Assembly (NCBI RefSeq): GCF_026151205.1
Contig: NC_087084.1
Span: forward strand, 10,877,453-10,941,452
Origin: Bolinopsis microptera
Taxonomy: Eukaryota; Ctenophora; Tentaculata; Lobata; Bolinopsidae
Direction of reading: 5' to 3'
DNA length: 64,000 nt
How positions within the stretch are numbered: position 1 is the stretch's first letter; each line of letters begins with the position of its first letter. The notes under the pieces were generated by a model that saw only the letters and a list, made by a program, of their open reading frames with translations, made no database searches and was not told where the DNA came from. The position numbers and the translations under genes were made by a program. Below, in pieces: positions 42,715-52,400 of this stretch.

Positions 42715-45700
42715 ATGATATTCAAACAACCCAGCATGACGGTGATAGTATTTCTTTTGGTGATTCAATTAGCATTAGTCCTCTCAGGTTAGTCTCTATT
42801 TAATCTTCATACCTTAGTTCGTTTAATTATGGCGGGTTAAATTTGCCAGTATTTCGGAAAATTTGCCATATTTTTACCCGCCATTATTTTTACCTTGATT
42901 TCTCTTGGAGAATTTCTCTTTACACTCTTAACTTGCAAACAAATTGAAGCAGCAGACTTTAAGCTAGAAACTTTATTGAATAGAAATAATCATTCCACGT
43001 AACTACGTCTTCTTCAGTTCTGTAATAAAATTGTTAAACATGTGTAACATGTGTACAACAGTATTTAGTTGTATTAGCTTACATTTCTTCTTGTCGTATT
43101 TTTTGTTGTTTTGAATTTTTTGAATTACATTTTTGGGTCATATTTCGTAAATTTTATTTCTCTGTTTTTGTTTTAATGTTATTTTAAATTTCTTTCCGTC
43201 GTTAATTTTACACATGTTTAACAATTTTATTACAGAACTGAAGAAGACGTAGTTACGTGGAATGATTATTTCTATTCAATAAAGTTTCTAGCTTAAAGTC
43301 TGCTGCTTCAATTTGTTCGCAAGTTAAGAATGTAAAGAGAAATTTTCCAAGAGAAATCAAGTTCAAATGCGACTCATAAATATAGCCCCCTTGAACTATT
43401 ATTTTTACCCGTCATAATAAAACCCGCTGAGTCACTTTTTGGAGTTCTGACAGGGTATATGGTTCTGAATGGGTATATAGCATAATACTGTTATCGTTCC
43501 TTTTTTACATTGAAAAAAAAATAGCATTATGGAGTCACTTATTAGGTATTCCGAACATAACGAGGTGATTTTCGGAAAAAAATCAAATACATACATCTTC
43601 TATCAATAATATTCCAAGCCTCTCATATGAACGATTTCAGGGCCTGACCAGATCAAGTTCTCTGACTTCAATCTGAAGGAACAGATATACTCCAGCACTC
43701 ACATAAAGCAAGACATGACTACAAACATGAAACTGGAAGTCTCTTCCTCCTTCTACATACATGCTCTTTTTACTGGGAACTATGACAGAGGATGTGGCTT
43801 CACTTTCAACATCATGGATAACAACAGCGTGAAGCAGGAGAATATATTTCACCTTGACTTTCGCCTAAACAACAAAAATCGTTACAGAAAGCTGGTCCAA
43901 TCCTCCAAATTCAACAAGAAATGGGGTTAATAAAACAAAAGTTAAATTTTTTATCAAGTATTCAATCAATACATAATATGATAAACTCTAACTCTACACA
44001 GCAAAATGGATGCTTTAAACTATAACATTGTTGTAGCTAATAATCTAATAGGTTACATGGGGGAGATTACTACAGATTTGCCTGACTTAGCCAGAGAAAC
44101 GGATATATACCTGACGGTAACGGACGAGTACTACGAAGTCACCATCAACAACATCGAGATAACACCAAAGTATAAAGTTGACTTGTCAAGACTTCACACA
44201 TACAAAGGAATCAATGTTAAGTACTATGGAGAGTGTCTTCGATTTGATAAAGACAAGAGTTACATGAGAAAAGGGGGTATGTTAGATTTACAATTATATC
44301 AGATATTTTGTGATAACTGATAAGAGTGAAAACATTAATGATTTCTAATATACAGGGTGGGCCAAAAGTCAGTGTGCAAACGTTGGCCTTAATAGCTCAG
44401 TCACTGAGTGCCCAATTGAAAAACTTCCTTCTAGTATGACTAAGTACCACCACTGGTTCGAGGAATTTGTCAACTCGAAAAATATTCGCGTTCATTTTTT
44501 TCAAATGGAGGTTCATTTTCACATTTATTTGACAGTTTGGATAGTCGGATCAAGCTAAATGTTATTGAATTGTGTTTGGCCATTCGAATTACGTTTGTCC
44601 TGAAAGAATTAGAACTGTAGCTTCTCAGATGACCGAGATACGAAGCATAACGAGTTTATTCATTACGTGTGATCAGGTGATTGGTTTACCTAATCACGTG
44701 ATAAGGTGACCCCGTTAACTACCCCGTTAAACATTATGGGAATTGTTAAGGGTGCCCAATTAAGGTGTCGTGTCACGGTGTCACATAATCACCCAGTCAA
44801 TTTTGTTAACGAGATACACAAAATGCTTGATAACTTCGTCATTTCTAATCCGTTTTGCCTCATGTTTTCGGATCATATGCAACATTTGATAATCTACCGT
44901 CTCTGAAAAAATTAGGCGTTCAGCATTTCCAGAGAAAACAATATAGGTGTTTTAATATTGAATGGGCGTGGTCTAAAATATTCGAATTTTCAAATTTTGA
45001 CGACGGAATCCTCGAACCAGTAAGTACAGTATGCCATCTGCAAAGCAACAGCTCTTATAACCATGATTTCATTTTTATTAAATCAATATCTGAATTTTCA
45101 CTGAGCCATAAGTTTAATTCGTTTGCGTTTTTGATAAATGAAAGTCCTTTTATAAATTTTTTTTTTTATTAGCAGTTAATAGTAAATTATAGGATTTAAT
45201 AACATAACAAAATAAAAACAATCTTTTTTTTCAGGAGGAAAGTTTCAGTTCAGTCTCATCGATGAGGAGAATAAGCGGATCCAGTTGGGACAAAACTATG
45301 GGCTTCTATTGGCTAATCGTGCCGGCTCTTCAAAGGTAAATTTTATAAATTAAATCGGTCTTAGTTAAAAAATATAAATAATGTTCATCTTCAAAATTGA
45401 GGATCACACATAAAAAAAGATTTATTCTGGGTCTTCAATTGCCAATGCTAGAAGCTGATTGGCTAATAAGTAATATCCCTAGAATGGGACAGTTTCCGGA
45501 AAAAAGTTAAGTGACAAGTCAGCCACGCTGATTTGCCAAGAGCTTGGTTTTAAAGGAAGCAATAGTTGGGAAACTGGATTGAACTGGTCGGGTATCCAGA
45601 GCAATTACAACACGAGTTTATATGAAATAGTGTGTGATGAAAACAAATCAATCGTCGAAGAATGTGCTTATGGTACTGATCAGACTTCATCTACTTGCAG

Positions 45701-48700
45701 TCATCAGCAAAACGTTTTCCTATCCTGTATCTCAAATAATGGTAATTAAATTGGTATACTGTATTTCGATGTTTTTATCCGCAAAATAAGAATTCCACTT
45801 CAAGATGTGAGGCAACAATTGTACATACGAATTTTATTTCTGATGAGTAGCCATTTTGTCCTGAGGTACACCCCCCCCCCCCCCCCTGTCACCAAGTTCA
45901 TATCGTCATCAAAAATAATTTGAAGGCTTATATTAAAATTGATAATTTATTAATATTTATTTTTACAGACACCTGCAAGATAGCAGAGCACAACAAATTT
46001 TTAAAGTGGATTTGTACCGACTACAAAGGAAATCAATACTTCAAATGTCTTGAGTCGGACACATACTACAACATTGAAGCAGCTCTGCCTGGCTGGAGTA
46101 AGTTCAGCAAATTGTGTGAAAATGATCCAAACTTTTACCAAGTCTGTGGGGCAGGGCACAAGGAAGAGCTTAGAGGTGCAGGTAAAATTGACGTTCTTTG
46201 TGGATACTACATCTGCGAAGAAGAGAGTGGGATATTCAGCAGTGGATACAAGGCTGAGACTTCATACTCTTGTGATGGAGACCAACAGTGTAGCAACACC
46301 AACTTAGATGAAGCTGACTGCCAAGTTCACAGCTCGGTGACTATTCCTTCATCTAAATTATGTGATGGTTACTGTGACTTGATATACTGCAAAGATGAGT
46401 CCTGGTGTAATAACCATACTTACGGTGAACACTGTGAAGAAACATATCACCCTCCAATCTTAGTCGGGTTCAATTTGAATATTGAAGGCTCTAACTTGTG
46501 GAACGTTACAAGTTGTAAAAAAGATAAAAAGTTGAAAACAAATGAACAGAAATGCAATTATTCTAATAATGAACTCATTGGTGACGAAAGTTTAGACGAA
46601 ATTAAACCTGATTATGAAGTTTATCTCAACAACTTCACAAGGTGTGGCGCGTTTAAGTACAGACAACCCGCAATCGATAAAGCTTTCTGGGTAAACTCGG
46701 AGTACAGCCCCTATTGTAAAAACTACTGGGACCAAACAAACTGTACTGATCCCTCAAAGGTTGCTCTGAACTGCATAGTCAACGGATATCCAGCAACTAT
46801 ATCGAAGCAAATTGTGTGTCATGGAATAGAAAGTATGATGCTCTGCAGTGATGGAATAGAAAATGAGTGCATTGACCTCTCTCCAACATGTACTAACTTA
46901 CATAAACACAAGATGTGTGACAATGTTACAGACTGTTCCGACAGAAGTGATGAAGAAAATATTATGTGTAGACAACTTACTGAAAAACCCTGCATCAGAC
47001 GACTAAATGGAAAGAGTTTGAAGATTCCCCTGGCTTGGTTAAAAGATGGTACCACTGACTGTCAGGATGGAATAGATGAAACAGATATTTGGCCTACTTG
47101 TGGAGAAGGTGATACTTATCGATTTGTATCTGATAAGTCAAGTTGCTTGGACGATTATCGTTGTTTGAATAATGACATTAAATTTATCGGAATGGAAGAG
47201 CTCTGTGATGGCATAGATACATGTGGAAATGAAAATTCAGTGTGTAAATTTTCTAGAGGAACACCAGAACTGTACACCAAAAGCAGCCATACCGGAAGCA
47301 ATATAATGGATTTATCTTACTGCGTGAATGGACTAAGGTCATTGGAAAAGCTTGCACCAAACTGCGAACCAATGACATTTGGATATCCGAGAGGAAATGT
47401 GTTTGGGTTGATCGAGAAGAAGCTGATGCACATACCTGCTAATTCATTTGATTGCCAATACCTGTATGGAGAACTTTACCTGTACATGAGTTGTTCAGGA
47501 AAGTGTGGTAATCATGCACCATGTCCACTCACTAGACCTGTGCGACATGATTCATGTCCGGGGCAGTACCTAGATAGAACTTACACAGTCGTCAACAGCA
47601 ATTATCTCACATTTCTTATAAAGTCCCAAGGATCATACAATAATGATGTATTTGTATGTGAAAACAATCGTTGTCTTCCTTACCAAAAGGTTTGCGACTT
47701 AGTTGATGACTGTGGTGACGGGAGTGATGAACTATCTTGCACAAATCATTTCCAATGTGGTGGAAAAGGCAGCTTCGTTGCGAAATCTCAGCAATGTGAT
47801 GGGATTTTTGATTGTGTGGACCTCTCCGATGAATGCAATGATCGTTGTGGAAAACATATTATCGAGGGCAAAATTCTGGAAGGTATGTCTTGGACAATAG
47901 GGGTACTAGCAGTGGTTTTCAACAGCGTTGTGGTGATTCAGAACCTTATTTCTATTAAGAAGTGCTCTTCTGTTGTGTCTTTACTCAACAAATTCCTCAT
48001 TATGCTTATAAGTCTCGGAGATTTATTAGTAGGGGGCTATCTGCTGACCATTTCTATTGTAGATTATATTGAAGGTGACTTATATTGTCACAAACAGAAA
48101 GTCTGGTTGACTAGTAAAGCATGTTCATTGTTGGGGGTTCTAAGTACTCTTGGGTCTCAGTTCTCTCTTTTCTCAATGACTTTGTTGAGTATTGTAAGAA
48201 TGTACGGTGTCAAAAACTCTTTCGGGGGTAGTAGTGGGTTGTCAAAGATAGGTGTTATCAGAAATATTAGCATCATCTTTGCAGTTATTGTTGTTTCTAT
48301 GGCGATAGCAGTTGTTCCACTTCAACCATCTTTTGCAGACTTTTTCGTGAACGGACACTCATATGATTCAAGTATTCCACTTTTCGCTGGTTTTCCAGAC
48401 AAATCTCAACACAAGAATGTCCTCACAGCATATTACGGAAGGATGAAAGATAGATATCTATCATGGGAAGTGATAATTGATCTGATGAAGGCAATGTTCA
48501 CTGATAAATATAATGGACTACAGTACAAAAAAGTCAATTTCTATGGCAACGATGGTGTATGCCTGTTCAAATACTTTGTCAGTAGCGATGATCCGCAAAA
48601 GGATTATGTATGGGCAGTGCTTGCAATAAACTTTCTTTGCTTCACAATAATATCCACGTCCTATTTTGTCATCGGTTTGATATCTGCAAACTCTTCGAAA

Positions 48701-49180
48701 ATGTTAACTGTCGGACACGCAAACAAGATGGTGAGCGACAGGAACCGGAAAATGAACCGCAAGATCGCTGTCATTATCTTTACTGACTTTTGCTGTTGGG
48801 TACCCTTCATAATCATATGTGCTCTACACACGCTTGGTATTATAGATGCTAGTCCTTGGTATGCTCTATTTTCAATAGTAGTATTACCTATAAACTCTGT
48901 GATAAATCCTTTATTGTACGACAATACCCTTTCCTTGACAATTAGTAGAACCTTTAGTAGCATACGAGGATCGTCGAATGCATTTATTTCAAAGATCAGC
49001 CGAATAACATCAGATACCCAATTAGATCCAGGTCTTGATAATCAAGAAATGGGTAGGGTTGCAGGATCAAAGCAACAAGGTACTGGTACGGATGCTATTC
49101 AGTCTAGAGGAAAGCCTGGGTGTGTAGGGGATGCTGATGAAGGCGGCATAGACTCCATAGTAGTGGATACTGGTGTTTAA
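42715..49180 (+). CDS. Mosaic adhesion-type GPCR, copy 2 (galectin/SRCR/LDLa/7TM)
   Basis: Exons: 42715-42787 (signal peptide; the ATG at 42736 aligns with copy 1), 43641-43925 and 44052-44276 (galectin-like), 45235-45335 and 45483-45741 (SRCR), 45969-49180 (LDLa repeats and 7TM, stop). Phases match throughout and no frameshift is seen, so this is the intact paralogue, about 1360 residues. There are no kringle exons in its 853-bp first coding intron. The 7TM part (about 47885-48955) has N in TM1, VRMYG after TM3, FTDFCCWVP in TM6 and [13 protein letters not shown] in TM7, closest in style to LGR/relaxin-type receptors, but with no leucine-rich repeats. The C-terminal tail of about 75 residues ends VVDTGV. 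Inference: a cell-surface signalling receptor with a recognition ectodomain. Confidence 0.82.
42895..43397. mobile_element. Foldback element in intron 1, GPCR copy 2
   Basis: Inverted arms of about 155 bp (outer TTGATTTCTCTTGG and its inverse) enclose a 160-bp T-rich loop. ATTATTTTTACC flanks the insertion on both sides (42883-42894 and 43398-43409). Copy 1 has the uninterrupted target at 20560-20580, which serves as the empty site. Confidence 0.85.
43641..44276 (+). CDS. Galectin-like domain, GPCR copy 2, split by an extra intron
   Basis: The two exons (43641-43925, 44052-44276) total 510 nt. They align along their length with the single 513-nt exon of copy 1; one 3-nt difference (ATC missing near 43727) accounts for the length. 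The 126-nt insert 43926-44051 starts GT, ends AG, and contains the stop that ends the plain open frame. Splicing it out restores the copy 1 sequence exactly at the junction (TGGG|GTTAC). Confidence 0.75.
44348..45059. mobile_element. Transposon insertion in galectin-SRCR intron, copy 2
   Basis: Compared with copy 1, about 710 bp are inserted between GATTTCTA and ACCATGATTTC. The left end reads TATACAGGGTGGGCCAAAAG, as in mariner-type ends. Inside, 44455-45025 is bounded by TGGTTCGAGGA and its inverse and matches the family seen at 56207 and 57960-58590. No transposase frame. Confidence 0.65.
45235..45741 (+). CDS. SRCR domain exons, GPCR copy 2
   Basis: Exons 45235-45335 and 45483-45741 match copy 1 in length and phase. 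The segment GTVCGEKFS of copy 1 reads GTVSGKKLS here, losing one of the conserved cysteines. Its bonding partner may be left unpaired. Confidence 0.8.
45969..49180 (+). CDS. LDLa-7TM exon, GPCR copy 2, intact
   Basis: An uninterrupted terminal exon of 3212 nt. Domain order: Cys-rich start ([16 protein letters not shown]), a Cys-rich linker with EGF- or LDLa-like spacing, at least five LDLa units, a linker ([10 protein letters not shown]-like in copy 1, SNYLTFLIK here), two closing LDLa units, then 7TM. Differences from copy 1 are scattered single bases, which gives a natural test of selection. The extracellular loop between TM4 and TM5 is unusually long, about 90 residues. Confidence 0.85.
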
Positions 49181-49395
49181 TCAGCAAAAAATGCTTTAAA
49201 TGTTCATTTTCTAGATAAATGTTTGTCAGAAAATTGAGATATATGCATATAATATTTGAAGAGCAATGGATCATGAATTAGCCGTTTTCTCATTTCGTGA
49301 ATTTGTTAGTTTTTATTTTAAACTTATGCCAGAAATACCGTTTTTATTTTATTTCCGTCAGCATCCCTACCACGAATATTTATTTCTACATTGAC

Positions 49396-49401
49396 AATAA
49401 A
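49396..49401 (+). terminator. Poly(A) signal, GPCR copy 2
   Basis: AATAAA about 216 bp past the stop, equivalent to 40872 in copy 1. It lies only about 70 bp from lectin exon 49571-49474 on the other strand, so the transcripts nearly converge. Confidence 0.65.
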
Positions 49402-49473
49402 GTTGCTAAAATAGCTACAATATAACAATTTAGGGGTACATAAAAGCAATTAAAGAATTAAGCCTCTTCTTAC

Positions 49474-52400
49474 CGGTGGTATACCCAAGACATGGCACAC
49501 TTTGAGCGGTAAGCTTGTAGCCACTTGATGTACAGTTCTTCTCAGCCTCGAATTGTGTCTTGTATGATCTCCTGTAGAGACAGGGTCATACATTTCATTT
49601 AAAGAGGCACTTCCACTTTCAAGTTTCACTTTCATTTTAAAAGTCACTATCACTTTCACATTTAAAGAGTCACTATCACTTTCACTTTCATTTGGAAAGC
49701 CACTATCACTTTCACATACAACATAAACCATAAATTGTAATTTTCACTGCAATCATTTTCTTTCACGATTCTTAACTGTAAACAGTCACTTTCCCATTTG
49801 ATTGTTTGTAAATAACAGCTTCCATTTCTTTGTAAACAGTCAAATTCACGTTCACTTTCACTTTCACTTTCTTCCAGTTAACATAAGTATAACATACCAG
49901 TGTTTGTAGCATTTGTTCTCACAGAGAGTGTCCCCAATTGTATCGCACGTGTAATCATTATCTGAGAAGTTAAACTGTTAAATATAGTTTACAGGTTTCC
50001 AGCTGTCAAATACTGCTCAGTCATGAAAATCATCTATTCTTTTTTAAGGTCACATTTTATGTGGACCCTGTTTATAAAGCTTTTAAATCACGAAAGAATA
50101 ATAATACTAAAAGTGGCTGGAAAATAAACAGATAGTAATAAAAATATAAGTGGACAAGTTTTGATGCCTTTTGGACAAAATGAAAACGAGAATACTAAAT
50201 CACTTTCAAAGATTAATAAACTGATAACCTGGATGGTACGGGTCTGGATCTATTGTATCGTCGTGTGGTATCTCCTTAGCAGGGGACTGACAGTGGAACT
50301 GTTTTATTGTATCACATGACACCATCGTCACGTGCAAGTTCCCTGTCTGGATGAGAGTTTGGAAGGTTATTGGGGTCACAGGGGGTCACAGGGGGTCACA
50401 GGGGTCACAGGGGGTCACAGGGGTCACAGGGGGTCACAGGGGGTCACAGGGGTCACAGGGGTTTGATAGGGATTAGGGTATGATGGGTTTGATTGATGAG
50501 TTGTGACAGTTATATGTATTTTTACCGATCGTAAAAATACGGTTTGAAGTACTACAACAAACTGTCATTCCGTAATATGCACCAGCGGAATAGGATCACA
50601 AATATACAAATCTGATTCCAACCTTGTATAAACAAGTTTTAAAATGTGTGGCCTCTTCTTTAGTGAACCAGTCGATAGTTTTGTCTTCCGTTACGTAGAA
50701 AGGGGTCCAGAAAGGTTGCATCAAGTTTGTATCAGTGTCAACAACGTTTCCGTAGGTCAATTGATCTTCATCGTCTCTGCGAAATAAAAAATATCTCTAA
50801 ATTATGGAATAAATAAAACCATAATATTGCTTTCACATAAATTCTTCCAAAATAAAATAGCAATTTACCCAAAAAATACCCATTGAACTTTGATTGGTTT
50901 TAAAACGAACAAATGTAAAAATCATACCCATAGTTGAACCGAAAGATGGAGCTATCTTTGGGACAGATATCTTTGGCGAATGTGTCTGCAGCAGCGCTGG
51001 TTTCCTTAGAGGGTCTCACGCAATACTTGTATGTGTTTCTTATTGCCTCAACCCAACCACTTTCACACGCTTTACCTGCGGTAAGGAGCATGTTCATTTT
51101 ATAATCTTCTTTACTGAACTTTTGAATGAGTGAAGCGAATTTAAATGCCCAGTTCCCATTCAAAGTTATCAAATATCCATGTTTTGAAGGTTCTGGAACA
51201 GAACAGCTTAGAATGAATTTCTTTAATTCGAGGAGCGAGCAGAAGTTGTAAATGCAATAAGTGAACATGTGACGAGAGTCGAGACATTTAGGCGAGGCCG
51301 CTCTACAATCTTAATACGATGAATAAAATTCTCATAATGTTCTGGTAGATCTTCGAAGGTGTAACTGTAAAGTTCCTCCTTCCTAGTTATTTATGGCTAT
51401 TCGGTATGCGGGCAGAAATAAATAATTAAATTTCAATGGAATTCTTGTTCCAGCAGGTTCTGTTAAGAGGAAAACTCGGTATAAATTAAATGGTTTTACC
51501 AGATAAGACATCAGCTGTCTTAATACGGTTAAAACCTTCGATCTTCGAACTTCGAAGGTGTTAATCAAAATTCCCCTTAATTTCTAATATGTTTACGGTT
51601 ATTCGGTATGCGGGCAGAGTTTGAATAATAATTACATTTTGATTGAGATTATTTAAATTTCGTAGAGTTGTAAATTCTTTACAACTCTACGAAATTTATA
51701 CTGGAGCCAAACTAACAGCATTAAATCTGATTCTTTCCTTGAAACATTTATAATTTATCGACTTTTACATACTATTCTAACATAGTTTATATTTCTGATT
51801 ATCTACCTCAGTTATTTGTGATGACGACATCTGTCCGATGGAAGTCATGTTTTGCTCTCCTTACAATGATGACACTGACAGCAACTACTACACCTAATGA
51901 AGAGGTTGGTAATTTAGAATTTTCACCCGAGTTTTTATCCCATTGTGGTTACCAATCATAATTGGGGACCTTTATTATAATTCAAGCTTTTATGGGCTAT
52001 CCTTTCACGGCCAGGGTACGGTAATCCATAATATAGCTCCGGTTAATTTTTAACTTCTGAATAAAATTCCACCGTACAGGAGAGAGCAGACATATCAGCG
52101 ATCGATGATCTGAAAGATCTGCTGTACACCTCAACCCATAACATCATCTCCCTTAATGATCTGGTGACCAAGCTGACCGAGAAAATAGTTCTCCTTACCC
52201 TCTCAGCTGAGGACACCAGAACGGAAATAAAAACGACACAATCTGAAATTAAAGACCTGAAAGAGCAAGATTCAAGATTGCTGCAGCAGATTACTGCCGT
52301 TAAGGAGAACATGAGAGAAATTTTTATGATTGATGGAGGGTGGAGTGACTTTGGTGACTGGTCTGAATGCTCTGCTGAATGTGGTGGAGGAACAAAGAAA

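Noticed and set aside
43715-43930. Stop codon in the galectin-like exon of GPCR copy 2 as evidence of a pseudogene
   Set aside because: The stop lies in a GT-AG insert whose removal restores the copy 1 reading frame.
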